From Achromobacter deleyi (lineage in GTDB: Bacteria; Pseudomonadota; Gammaproteobacteria; Burkholderiales; Burkholderiaceae_B): a stretch of DNA of 64,000 nt. Below the pieces are notes generated by a model. That model ran no database searches. It saw nothing but the letters and a program-made list of their open reading frames with translations, and was not told the DNA's origin. Shown piece after piece: positions 1 to 8,406 of the stretch. Every line of letters starts with the position of its first letter. The stretch's first letter is position 1. The stretch is from contig NZ_CADIJO010000003.1 of the NCBI RefSeq assembly GCF_902859705.1, positions 124,001 to 188,000 of the forward strand, written 5' to 3'. Position numbers and translations under genes: made by a program.

Positions 1-1
1 G

Positions 2-277
2 GATGCGGCCAGCGCACAGGCGATGCGCGAATCCGGCTGCGCGTACCTGTCGTTCCTGGGAGGCGGGGTCAATCTGCTGTCGCGGTCATTGCGCCGGGTG
101 GTGGCCATGCACTGGACCGAATACATTTCGCAATTCCGGCTGCTGACCCTGGAGGTCGAAAACCTGGGGCCGGCCACCGTCGCGATCGATGCGCACGGCA
201 ACAGCCTGTATGCCCAGCTGCACGAGCAGGCCTCGGCCCGCCTGCCGACGATCGTCAGCGCATTGGGACACCGTTGA
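2..277 (+). CDS. Fumarase / L(+)-tartrate dehydratase beta-domain protein, C-terminal fragment
   Basis: Partial gene: the frame is open from the window edge and only the last 91 residues are seen. They match the C-terminal (beta) domain of class I Fe-S fumarate hydratases and tartrate dehydratase beta subunits: a GCAYLSFLGGG segment, a Val-Val-Ala-Met-x-Trp strand, then LEVENLGPATVAIDAHGNSL close to the end, where the family carries its conserved V-A-I-D-x-x-G-N motif. The enzyme would hydrate or dehydrate a C4 dicarboxylate in the cytoplasm. Whether it is a single-chain fumarase or a separate beta subunit cannot be decided without the upstream sequence. The 3' end overlaps the convergent SRPBCC gene by 23 bases. 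The family call is secure; the substrate is inferred. Confidence 0.8.
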   Translation, partial: DAASAQAMRESGCAYLSFLGGGVNLLSRSLRRVVAMHWTEYISQFRLLTLEVENLGPATVAIDAHGNSLYAQLHEQASARLPTIVSALGHR

Positions 278-764
278 GCCTGGCCTGCGCCTCGGCCAAC
301 TGCGCCTGCATGGCCAGCCGGCGCCAGTTGCGGCTGGCGTAGGCATGGGCCTGGCGCAGGCCTGCCCACAGGCCCAGCCGCTTGGCCCAGCGCAAATTGC
401 CCGCGGCTTCGAACTGGGTGGTGCGGCGCACTTCGGTACCCCGCCCGGGCACCTCGCGCAGTTCGAAGGTATCGACCAGCAGGCCGACCCAGTCCGCACA
501 CCATACGGTGCTTTTCTGCATCTGGTAGCGCAGGCGCTCGTCCGGCTGCAATATCAGGATGCGCTGATCGATGGTGCCGCGGTCGGTGGTGCACTGGCGC
601 GTGTTGCCCACGGCCGCCTCGCCTTCCAGCACCTTGCAGCTGATGGGCTTGGGCACGCCCAGGCGAAACAGCAGCGGCCGGGTGTCGTCCATGCGGGCAT
701 GCAGGAAATGCGGCCAGATATGATGCGGCTCGCACGGAAACAGCCAACGGGATTCGATCTGCAT
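255..764 (-). CDS. SRPBCC (START-like) family protein
   Basis: 169-residue cytoplasmic protein with no signal peptide or membrane segment. The pattern is that of the SRPBCC/polyketide-cyclase fold: an N-terminal strand beginning MQIESRWLFP, a following helix (HHIWPHFLHARM), a series of amphipathic strands, and a C-terminal helix rich in Trp, Arg and Ala. Such proteins bind a hydrophobic ligand in a deep cavity; no ligand can be read here. The start was set at the internal ATG because AAGGAG lies six bases upstream, while the longer frame adds 14 unsupported residues. The gene converges on the fumarase-like gene, and the MFS gene upstream on the same strand ends 108 bases away. Confidence 0.72.
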   Translation of the reverse strand: MQIESRWLFPCEPHHIWPHFLHARMDDTRPLLFRLGVPKPISCKVLEGEAAVGNTRQCTTDRGTIDQRILILQPDERLRYQMQKSTVWCADWVGLLVDTFELREVPGRGTEVRRTTQFEAAGNLRWAKRLGLWAGLRQAHAYASRNWRRLAMQAQLAEAQARLNGVPMR

Positions 765-872
765 GCGGGGCTCCTTGGCAGAACGGCCGCCGCCAGCGCG
801 GCGCATGCCACCGTTATAGCGCGGATTCCCCTTGCGCCCTTTGCACCCTGGGCGCGACGGCGGATCAACCGG

Positions 873-2141
873 TCAACTGGCCATGGCCGCCCGCACGCGC
901 GGCAGCTCGCGATCGTCGATGGGCCAGTGCAGCGCCGCCGACAGCACGCCCAGCGCCATCGCCCCCAGCCAGATCAGGTCGTAGGAATGGGTGGCTTCGA
1001 ACACCACGCCGCCCAGCCACACGCCCAGGAATGACCCCACCTGATGGCCAAAGAAGACAAAGCCGAACAGCGTGGTGATGTAGCGCACGCCGAACACCTG
1101 CGCGATCAGGCCGTTGGTGAGCGGCACGGTGCCCAGCCACACGAACCCCATGACCGCCGCGAAGGCATAGACCGACCAGGTCGACAGCGGCAACAGGAAG
1201 AACAGCGCCATGGCGGCGGTGCGCAGCAGATAGATGCCGGCCAGCAGGTACTTGCGGCGATGATGCGCGCCGAGGATGCCGCAGACATAGGTGCCGATGA
1301 CATTGGTCAGCGCGATGATGGCCAGGGCCGCGACAGCATCGGCGGCGCGCAGGCCCTTGTCCATCAGGTAGGCCGGCAGGTGCGTGCCGATGAACGCCAG
1401 CTGGAAGCCGCACGCCAGGAAACCCAGGTTCAACAGCCAGAAGCCGGGTTGAGCAAAGGCTTCGCGGATGGCGGCGCCCATGGGCAGATCGGCCGGCTTG
1501 GCGCCTAGGCCGGCAGCGCCTGCGGCGGCCGGCGCCGCACGCCGCGCGCTTTCCTTGAGCGGCCAGGCCAGGGGCAGCGCCACCGCCAGCACCACCGAAA
1601 AGGTCAGCAGCGCGCTGACCCAGCCCCAGCCGCCGATCAGCCATTGCGCGGCCGGCACCATGGTGAACTGCCCCAACCCGCCGATCGCCCCCGCCACCCC
1701 CAACGCCCAGCCCCGTTTTTCGGGCGGAACCAGGCGGCTGAGCACGCCATAGATGACGGCGAATGCGGTGCCCGACAGCGCAATGCCGATGCAGACGCCG
1801 GCCGTCCACATGAAGGCCGCCGGACTGGCGGCGTGCGCCATGCCGACCAGGCCCAGGGCATAGAACGCCAGGCCGCCCAGGATGACCTTGGCCGAACCAT
1901 AGCGGTCGGCGATCATGCCGGTGAACGGCTGCACGACACCCCAGGTCAGGTTCTGCAATGCCAGCGCCATGGCGAAGGTTTCGCGCGACCAGCCGCGGTC
2001 CATCGTGATGGGCAAGAGGAACAGGCCCTGCACGTGCCGCACGCCCAGCGCCAGGCCCATGACGATGCCGCCGGCCAATACCATGACCCATAGATTGCGC
2101 GAGGCGGGATGAGCGGGCGTGGCAAATGGCGCGGCAGGCAT
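873..2141 (-). CDS. MFS transporter
   Basis: 422-residue inner-membrane protein with about 12 hydrophobic segments. The loop after the second helix carries GMIADRYGSAKVILGG, the G-x-x-x-D-R-x-G signature of the major facilitator superfamily. A long central loop (about residues 190-220, rich in Ala and Lys/Arg) separates the two six-helix halves. The layout resembles monocarboxylate/oxalate-formate type carriers, but no substrate-specific motif was identified. AGAGG precedes the start at a usable distance. The gene stands alone between the SRPBCC gene and the sensor kinase, all on the minus strand, with an 86-base gap to the kinase. Confidence 0.85.
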   Translation of the reverse strand: MPAAPFATPAHPASRNLWVMVLAGGIVMGLALGVRHVQGLFLLPITMDRGWSRETFAMALALQNLTWGVVQPFTGMIADRYGSAKVILGGLAFYALGLVGMAHAASPAAFMWTAGVCIGIALSGTAFAVIYGVLSRLVPPEKRGWALGVAGAIGGLGQFTMVPAAQWLIGGWGWVSALLTFSVVLAVALPLAWPLKESARRAAPAAAGAAGLGAKPADLPMGAAIREAFAQPGFWLLNLGFLACGFQLAFIGTHLPAYLMDKGLRAADAVAALAIIALTNVIGTYVCGILGAHHRRKYLLAGIYLLRTAAMALFFLLPLSTWSVYAFAAVMGFVWLGTVPLTNGLIAQVFGVRYITTLFGFVFFGHQVGSFLGVWLGGVVFEATHSYDLIWLGAMALGVLSAALHWPIDDRELPRVRAAMAS

Positions 2142-2227
2142 GGCGGACCTCTGATGGGAAACGGCAACGCCCGCACGCGCGGGCAGCTTGCGCTATTACA
2201 GGGCCGGCGCGGCCAGCGTTCAACTGA

Positions 2228-3634
2228 TTATTTATCGCCCGCTGCATGCGCGGCGGGAATGCCAGGCGGCAACCACAACGAGAACACCGAACCCTTGCCC
2301 GGCACGGACCGCAGCGACACCTGGCCGTGCAGCAAGTCGGTCAACCGGCGCACGATGGCCAGCCCCAAGCCCAGCCCCTGGACGGTCGGGGCCACGCCGG
2401 ACGGCGCGTCGCCGCGCGTGAATTCCGCAAACACGGATTCCTGCAGGTCGGGCGCGATGCCCACGCCGGTATCCCACACCTGGATCAGCACGCCGCCGCG
2501 CCGCCGTCGGGCTGCCAACAGCACGCCGCCCGCTGGCGTGTATGCCAGCGCATTGCCCAGCAGGTTGTCGAGGATGCGGCGCAGCAAGGCGGGATCGGTA
2601 TCCACCACTGCGGTGGTCGGCGTCACCGACAGCCGCAGGCCGCGCGTGCGCGCCTGCGGCTCGAAGTCCTGGCGCACGTCGTCGAACACGGCGTCCAGCG
2701 CCACCGCCTGGCGTTCCACCCGCAGCGCATGCGCATCCATGCGCGACAGGTCCAGCAGACCGTCGAGCAGGCGGTTCAGGCCGTCCAGCACCGTCTGTTG
2801 GCGACGGGCCACGTGCAGCGCGTCCTGCGGGGTGACGCTGCCCTGTTCGGCGCGGCTGGCCAGCACATCAGTGAACATGCCCAGCGCATGCACCGGCTGG
2901 CGCAGGTCGTGCCCGGCAGCAGCCAGGAAGCGGGTCTTGGCGCGGTCGGCCGCCGCCACCCGGTCGCGCTCGCGCTCCAGGCTGTGGATCAAGGCGGAGT
3001 TCTCAAAGCGCAGCGCCACCGTGGTCTGCAGGCTGCGATACGTGACGGCGCTGTAGTACAGGTTCACGCCCAGGAGGCAGACGCCAAAGACCGCATACAC
3101 CCAGTTCAGGCCGTCGGCTGCTGCCAGGCAGGCGATGATGAAGGGCGCCACCATGCCCAGCGCCGACCCCGCATACGCGGGCGGATAGGCCGACAGCGAC
3201 GGCACGGCGCCGCTGCACATGCCGGCCAGCATGACGCAGCCGAAGGCCAGCAGCATGTCCTGGCCCGACAGCACCGCGGCCACGCCCGCCAGCCCCCACA
3301 AGAGGCCCGACGTCCAGGACAGCAGGCAGAACCCCCAGACCCAGGGCCGCAGCGGTCCGAGACCGCGCCGGGAAAAACGATGGCTGACCGCCACCCGCAG
3401 CAAGGTCAGCAAATACAGAATGGCGGCCCACGACGCCAGCAGCCAGGCGGGCACGCTGTCGCGCATGACATAGGCCACGGGCACCACGATGGCGAAATTG
3501 GCGAACAGCACGCCGTGGGACTGCTTGTAGAGCAGCGTCGCCAGTTCGGCCGCGATGGCGTCGTCAACCGCCGGGGCGTCGAAGTCGGGCTTGCCTGGCA
3601 AGCGGGGCGGGGGCAGTGCGGAAGGGGCGGTCAT
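2228..3634 (-). CDS. Membrane sensor histidine kinase
   Basis: 468-residue kinase. The N-terminal half (about residues 42-195) holds six or so membrane helices without a large periplasmic domain, so the signal is probably sensed in or at the membrane. A short coiled linker (about 205-230) leads to the H-box AAAGHDLRQPVHAL with the phospho-accepting His at about 242, the N-box around LDNLLGNALAYTP (355-367), and ATP-lid motifs DTGVGI (388-393) and GLGLGLAIV (420-428). The GHDLRQP type of H-box is usual in kinases paired with LuxR-type regulators, and the divergent gene is exactly that. The start is the Met of MTAPSAL; a run-on frame further upstream reads through the regulator gene and is spurious. 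Confidence 0.87.
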   Translation of the reverse strand: MTAPSALPPPRLPGKPDFDAPAVDDAIAAELATLLYKQSHGVLFANFAIVVPVAYVMRDSVPAWLLASWAAILYLLTLLRVAVSHRFSRRGLGPLRPWVWGFCLLSWTSGLLWGLAGVAAVLSGQDMLLAFGCVMLAGMCSGAVPSLSAYPPAYAGSALGMVAPFIIACLAAADGLNWVYAVFGVCLLGVNLYYSAVTYRSLQTTVALRFENSALIHSLERERDRVAAADRAKTRFLAAAGHDLRQPVHALGMFTDVLASRAEQGSVTPQDALHVARRQQTVLDGLNRLLDGLLDLSRMDAHALRVERQAVALDAVFDDVRQDFEPQARTRGLRLSVTPTTAVVDTDPALLRRILDNLLGNALAYTPAGGVLLAARRRRGGVLIQVWDTGVGIAPDLQESVFAEFTRGDAPSGVAPTVQGLGLGLAIVRRLTDLLHGQVSLRSVPGKGSVFSLWLPPGIPAAHAAGDK

Positions 3635-3651
3635 GCGCGTTGATCGGTCCC

Positions 3652-3657
3652 TATAAT
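3652..3657 (+). promoter_or_regulatory. Candidate -10 box for the response regulator gene
   Basis: TATAAT lies in the 73-base gap between the divergent kinase and regulator starts, 51 bases before the regulator ATG. No good -35 box is seen at the expected distance, so activator dependence or autoregulation is possible but not shown. Confidence 0.35.
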
Positions 3658-3707
3658 GGTGCATCATTCTGACACAACCTTGCGGCGCCGCCCCTCGTCC
3701 GCCTGCC

Positions 3708-4346
3708 ATGACCCTGACCTCTACGCCTCCCTTGCTGCGCGTCCTGCTGGCCGACGACCACGGCATCGTGCGCGAGGGTTTGAAAATGGTCATGCAGCAG
3801 GCGGTCGGCCTGATCGGGTCGGTGGATGAAGCGGCAACGGGCGAACAGGTGCTGGCCCTGCTGGCCGCCCATGGCGCCGATGTACTGGTGCTGGACCTGG
3901 GCATGCCGGGCGTGGCGGGATCGGGCTGGGTGCGCGCCCTGCGCGAACGCCATCCGTCGCTGTACATCACGGTGCTGACCGCCAATACCGACGCGCGCAG
4001 CCGCCAGGCCATCCTGGAAGCCGGCGCCGACGAATACCTGGCCAAGATCGGCAGCTCGCGCGAGTTGATGGCGGCCATCCAGCGCCTGCACGATGGGCAG
4101 GCCCGCCTGCCGGCCCGCGCCCACGCCAACCACGTGCCCGCCCCCGCCGAGACCCTGACCCGACGCGAGCAACAGGTGCTGGCCCTGGCCGCGCAAGGCG
4201 CCACCGCGGCGCAGATCGGCCAGGCGCTGCACATCAGTCCGCTGACGGCGCGCAAGCACCGCGAAAACCTGATGCGCAAGCTGGCGCTGCACAGCACGGC
4301 CGAACTGGTGGCGTATGCGGTTCGGCTGGGCCTGCCCAGCGCCTGA
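3708..4346 (+). CDS. LuxR-family response regulator
   Basis: 212-residue two-component regulator. Receiver domain, about residues 10-125: acidic pair Asp16-Asp17, phospho-acceptor Asp63 in VLDLGMPG, Thr91 in the VLTAN strand, and Lys113. C-terminal LuxR/GerE helix-turn-helix, about 149-205: LTRREQQVLAL, then AAQIGQALHISPLTARKH as the recognition region. It is transcribed away from the sensor kinase and is very probably its partner. Its targets are unknown; the nearest candidates are the sigma factor and WG-repeat genes immediately downstream on the same strand. Confidence 0.88.
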   Translation: MTLTSTPPLLRVLLADDHGIVREGLKMVMQQAVGLIGSVDEAATGEQVLALLAAHGADVLVLDLGMPGVAGSGWVRALRERHPSLYITVLTANTDARSRQAILEAGADEYLAKIGSSRELMAAIQRLHDGQARLPARAHANHVPAPAETLTRREQQVLALAAQGATAAQIGQALHISPLTARKHRENLMRKLALHSTAELVAYAVRLGLPSA

Positions 4347-4355
4347 AGAAAAAAG

Positions 4356-4403
4356 TCTTCCAAAAATACGGCACTCGTCGTATTTGCTACCGAATCTTCC
4401 AAA
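4356..4403 (+). promoter_or_regulatory. Direct repeat and hairpin before the sigma-factor gene
   Basis: The nine-base word TCTTCCAAA occurs twice (4356-4364 and 4395-4403). Between the copies lies a perfect inverted repeat AAATACG-N8-CGTATTT (4364-4385). The AT-rich island stands out from the surrounding GC-rich DNA just after the response-regulator stop, and may be a weak terminator, a regulator-binding site, or both. Confidence 0.35.
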
Positions 4404-4585
4404 CGTAGACTGATTTCGCAGCGTCCTGCGTTCTCTTTCCGCAAGGGGCCATGGGAGATCACGGGCCTGCACTGAATTCCCCCCACGCCCATCCGAACGT
4501 GCGCGGACCGCTCCGGTTCCGTGCCGGGACGTTGCGCGCCCGCGCCAGGCGCCGGCCCCTGCCCGGCGTGCCGAGCATCCCGTCC

Positions 4586-5158
4586 ATGTACAGCTGCACC
4601 GTCACCATGCACCCTGCTCTCCGTTACGCCGCCTCCCCCCAACCCGATCCAGTCAGCCAGCTGGTGCGCGAGGAATCCGAACGCTTGCGGCGCTTCGTGC
4701 TGCGGCACGTGGGCAACGGCTCGGACGCCGACGACATCACGCAGCAGGCGTTCGTCGAGATGTCCTGTTGCTACGACCAGTTCCGAGGCGAGAGCAAACC
4801 GTCGACCTGGCTGTTCGGCATCGCGCGCAACCTGATCCGCAACCACCTGTCGCGTTCGCCCGAACGGCGCTTCACTTTCGTGAGCGACACCGCGCTGACC
4901 GACGAGGCCGATCTGCAATCCGATCCGGCCAGCCGCGTCGAGCTGCTGCAGCTGATTCGCATCCTGGACCGCTCGCTAGCGGCGATGCCCTCCGACCTGG
5001 GCGAACTGCTGGTGCTGATCTGCGTGGACGAGCTGTCGTATGAAGAGGCCGCCATCCAATTGGGCCTGCCGGTGGGCACGGTGCGCAGCCGCCTTTCGCG
5101 CGCCCGTGCACTGATACGGTCACGCATGCGCGCCCAGGACGCCTGGCTGGACGATTGA
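4586..5158 (+). CDS. ECF-like sigma-70 family RNA polymerase sigma factor
   Basis: About 190 residues. Region 2 is visible in LRRFVLRHVGNGSDADDITQ and, further on, STWLFGIARNLIRNHL. Region 4 is visible in LGELLVLICVDELSYEEAA followed by LGLPVGTVRSRLSRARA, the -35-recognising helix-turn-helix. No region 1 or 3 is present, which is the ECF layout. The start is uncertain: ATG codons at 4586 and 4607 both lack a clear ribosome-binding site, and the frame runs up to an ATG at 4451 with a short AAGGGG before it, but that would add a basic, low-complexity 45-residue tail. No anti-sigma gene is adjacent. The two WG-repeat genes immediately downstream are its most likely regulon members. Confidence 0.8.
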   Translation: MYSCTVTMHPALRYAASPQPDPVSQLVREESERLRRFVLRHVGNGSDADDITQQAFVEMSCCYDQFRGESKPSTWLFGIARNLIRNHLSRSPERRFTFVSDTALTDEADLQSDPASRVELLQLIRILDRSLAAMPSDLGELLVLICVDELSYEEAAIQLGLPVGTVRSRLSRARALIRSRMRAQDAWLDD

Positions 5159-5255
5159 GATCCGTCGGCGCTCGGGCGACTTGTGCGACCGGCGGCGTAC
5201 TGACCATGCCAGGAAATCCCGCGTAGTCCCCCGCCCTTTCTCCAGGTGTTAACGG

Positions 5256-5276
5256 TTCGTTTTCTATCGTTACATT
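5256..5276 (+). promoter_or_regulatory. Possible ECF-type promoter before the WG-repeat operon
   Basis: In the 188-base gap after the sigma gene, an AAC-containing box (GTTAAC) is followed about 14 bases later by CGTTAC. This loosely fits the AAC / CGT pattern of ECF-dependent promoters and lies about 70 bases before the first WG-repeat start. The spacing is slightly short, so this is only a suggestion. Confidence 0.22.
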
Positions 5277-5346
5277 TCTCGGTTTTTTGACTGCTACTGC
5301 TGGTTACAGTGCTGCCTTCCCCCATTTTTTGGCAGGCAAACCGACC

Positions 5347-8300
5347 ATGCGGCACGTCCGGCTTCGCTCATTCCGCCTGTTGGCGCTCGCTACGGCCCTT
5401 GCCGGCCTGTATGCGGCCCCCGCCAGCGCCCAATACGACAGAGACTGGCAGCGCGCGTGCATCGGCAGCACCTATGCCATCAACCCGGACACGCCCTGCA
5501 ACCGCCCCTATACCGACGGGCTGGCGGCCGTGCAGGTCGGCAAGACGAGCGACCCGGCCGGCACCTGGGGCTACATCGACAAGCAAGGTCGCATGGCGAT
5601 CGCGCCCGCCTTCCGGGAAGCCGAATCCTTCCAGAACGGGCTGGCCGCCGTGCAGCAGGGCGAGCTGTGGGGTTACATCGATACCCGCGGCGAGTGGGCG
5701 ATCAAGCCGCGCTTCACGCGCGCCACCGGCTTCAATGCCGAAGGCACCGCGCTGGTCGAACTGGACGAGCGCGACGTGCTGGTCAATCGCCAGGGCCAGA
5801 TCATCAAGACCTTCGAGCTGGGCATGCGTTCGTGGGGCTTCGAGCCCGGCCAGAAACTGGCCTCGATGGAAGTGCCGCAAGCGCCACGGCTGTTCGACAC
5901 GACGACGGGACGCGCCCTGACGCTGCCCGGCGACGTCATGGCCCTGTCCAAGCCCACCGATGGTTACCTGCCTGCGCAGCGCCGCAGCGCCCGCTACGGC
6001 GGCGCCTGGGGGCTGCTGGACGCCGAAGGCCGCTGGGCCATTGCCCCCGATGTGCTGCGTTCGCACGAACCGCCGCGACGCGATGGCGACACGATCGCCG
6101 TGCGCCGCGACGAGACCTGGGTCTTCGTACGCCCCGACGGCACACCGCTGTCCGACACCCGCTACAGCGACGTGCAGCAAGTCGCGCCCGGCCTGTGGCT
6201 GGTCAGGTCCAAGAACGACGGCCCGTCCCTGCTGCTCGACGGCAAGCTGGCCACGCTGCACACCTTCTCGGTCAACTACGCAGCCGTTGAAGAACGAAAC
6301 GGCTGGAAGGTCCTGAGCGACGCCGATGCGGTGATGCTCGTCTTCCCCAACGGCAAGATGCGCAAGATTCCCGGCCACATGCCTCAGGTGACGATCAAGA
6401 ATGGCCTGGCCTGGGTGTACGCCTTTGCCCCGACGCCGCCCGCCAACGGCGCCAGCGATGCCGCGCGCCCGCCGCAAGAAACGGACGTCACGGCCGCGGT
6501 CCCGGCCGAGGCCACCGCTGCCGCCGACACGGTTCCCGCAGAGGCCACCGCCGCCGCGGACACCGCCACCGTCGCCGATGCCGCGGTGGATGCCGCCTCG
6601 GACCAGGCCGTCCCCGCCGCCACTGCTGCCGCCGACACCGCAACCGCGATCGACGTCACCGGCAGCAGCACGCAGACCGAAGCCAGCCTGGTGCAGATCT
6701 ACCGGCCCGACGGCACGACGCTGCTGGACGCCGATACCGCGGCGCGCCTGGCCCGCTACCGGGTGTCGGAATTCACGCCCCGGGCCGCAGCCGACGCCGC
6801 ACCAGACGAGGCCCAGGCCGGCACGCAAGACAACGCCCAACTGCCCCTGGCGCTGCTGCGCCCCGACGACTACACGCAGCCTTCCGGCATCCTGACGCCA
6901 TCCGGCAAGATCGTCACCAACCCGGATTGGGACGACATGAATACCTACAACGCCAGCGCGCCGCTGGTGGTCAAGACCCGCAAGCGCGGCGCAGGCCTGA
7001 TCGACGCGGAAGGCAACTGGCTGCTGCCGCCCGACTACGAAGGCATCCGCGGTTTCGATGGCCCGTATTCCTGGGCCCGTACGGCCGACATGGACCGCCG
7101 CGCAGCCTTGCTGATCGACGCCCGCGGCCAGGTGCAGAAGCTGCCCGCCCGAGTGGAGGTCAACGGCGAGAAGATCGACGGCGACCTGCTCTATTACTAC
7201 ACGCAGGACGACAACCGCCGCCAGCGCTGGGGCCTGTGGAACATCCGCAGCGCGAGCGTGGCGGTCAAGCCGACGCTGGAACGCATCGAGGAATTCAAGG
7301 ATGACTGGGCCAACGCCCAGGACAATGACCGCTGGGGCGTCATCGACCGCCAGGGCAAGTGGGTGGTGCCGGCCACGTATTCCGGCAGCTACGAACTCGA
7401 ATACCTGGGCAACGGCTACCTGCTGGCGCGCGAGCCGCGGGCCAAGGGGGCATCCGGCAGCTATCGCGAAGGCTATCGCCTGATCAACCTGCGTACCGGC
7501 CAGCACAGCCCGGTGCTGCGCGAAAAGCCGCAGAACCTGCGCCAGGGCCGCTTCCTGGGGCAAGGGCAGGACGGCGCCACGCTGCTGTTCGACCGCCAGG
7601 GCGGCACGACCCGCCTGTGGGAAGGCAGCCCTGACCGCAAGGAACAGTATGGCGACTGGATCTACGTGCAGTACCGCTCGCGCAATGGCGCGATCGATGC
7701 GCGCGGCAACATGAAGATCGCCGCAGTGAACGGTGAATTCAACCCGTTCTTCGTGCAACCCGAAGGCCTGGCCCGCGTCTACGACGGCCAGAGCTACCGG
7801 CTGATGGACGAAAACGGCAAGACGCTGCTTGCGCAGCGCGGCGACGGCACGCCGCTGGCGTCGATGAAACGCCTGGTGTTTGACGACGAAGAGACGTCCG
7901 AGGGCATCATCACCGACCTGCAGGGCCGCGAGATCACCCGCATCAAGGGCAAGTATTCGCTGGAGGAACGCAAGGCCAGCGAAGGGGTCGTGCCGTATCG
8001 CGGCCAGAACGACCGCTATGGCTTCATCAACGCCGACGGCAAGCGCATCGTCGGCCCCTACTTCGACAAGCTGGGCCCGCTGCGCAATGGGCGGGCGCTG
8101 GCCCAGCGCACCCAGCGCACCGGCGAACAATACGGCTACATCGACCTGACCGGCCGCTACGCCATCGCGCCGGACTTCGGCTGGGCGTCCGACTTCCAGG
8201 ATGAACGCGCGCTGGTGCGCCGTGGCCGCCTGCTGGAATTCATCGACCCCCAGGGCAAGACCACCGCGCTGTTCGGCAAGCTGTGCGATGAAATCGTGGT

Positions 8301-8406
8301 GCTGGACGCGCAGGAGAACCAGACCTGGCCGCGCGAAAAGCTGACCTGCCCCGAAGCCGCCGAGATCGAACAGCCGCCCGTCCCCGCCTCCGCCAAAGCA
8401 GAATGA
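5347..8406 (+). CDS. Exported WG-repeat protein (large paralogue 1)
   Basis: 1019 residues. The start at MRHVRLRSF gives a classic signal peptide: basic tip, Leu/Ala core, and Ala-Ser-Ala before Gln29, so the protein is periplasmic or surface-exposed. At least eight WG repeats are visible, each with the pattern W-G-x-I-D-x-x-G-x-W-x-I-x-P followed by an aromatic and a F-x-x-G-L-A-A-V-type strand (for example WGYIDKQGRMAIAP and WGVIDRQGKWVVP). An Ala/Thr/Asp-rich linker (about residues 375-440) splits the array. Cys residues lie near the N-terminus and in the last 45 residues. WG repeats form beta-rich scaffolds; no catalytic motif was seen. Its stop overlaps the next gene's ATG, implying translational coupling. 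Confidence 0.82.
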   Translation: MRHVRLRSFRLLALATALAGLYAAPASAQYDRDWQRACIGSTYAINPDTPCNRPYTDGLAAVQVGKTSDPAGTWGYIDKQGRMAIAPAFREAESFQNGLAAVQQGELWGYIDTRGEWAIKPRFTRATGFNAEGTALVELDERDVLVNRQGQIIKTFELGMRSWGFEPGQKLASMEVPQAPRLFDTTTGRALTLPGDVMALSKPTDGYLPAQRRSARYGGAWGLLDAEGRWAIAPDVLRSHEPPRRDGDTIAVRRDETWVFVRPDGTPLSDTRYSDVQQVAPGLWLVRSKNDGPSLLLDGKLATLHTFSVNYAAVEERNGWKVLSDADAVMLVFPNGKMRKIPGHMPQVTIKNGLAWVYAFAPTPPANGASDAARPPQETDVTAAVPAEATAAADTVPAEATAAADTATVADAAVDAASDQAVPAATAAADTATAIDVTGSSTQTEASLVQIYRPDGTTLLDADTAARLARYRVSEFTPRAAADAAPDEAQAGTQDNAQLPLALLRPDDYTQPSGILTPSGKIVTNPDWDDMNTYNASAPLVVKTRKRGAGLIDAEGNWLLPPDYEGIRGFDGPYSWARTADMDRRAALLIDARGQVQKLPARVEVNGEKIDGDLLYYYTQDDNRRQRWGLWNIRSASVAVKPTLERIEEFKDDWANAQDNDRWGVIDRQGKWVVPATYSGSYELEYLGNGYLLAREPRAKGASGSYREGYRLINLRTGQHSPVLREKPQNLRQGRFLGQGQDGATLLFDRQGGTTRLWEGSPDRKEQYGDWIYVQYRSRNGAIDARGNMKIAAVNGEFNPFFVQPEGLARVYDGQSYRLMDENGKTLLAQRGDGTPLASMKRLVFDDEETSEGIITDLQGREITRIKGKYSLEERKASEGVVPYRGQNDRYGFINADGKRIVGPYFDKLGPLRNGRALAQRTQRTGEQYGYIDLTGRYAIAPDFGWASDFQDERALVRRGRLLEFIDPQGKTTALFGKLCDEIVVLDAQENQTWPREKLTCPEAAEIEQPPVPASAKAE

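Noticed and set aside
3635-4918. Upstream part of a frame that would extend the sensor kinase to 896 residues
   Set aside because: It reads antisense through the response regulator and sigma gene; the kinase has its own ATG at 3634.
6480-6660. Ala-rich stretch as a sign of frameshift in the first WG-repeat gene
   Set aside because: Both flanks remain in the same frame with WG-repeat sequence on each side, so it is an in-frame flexible linker.
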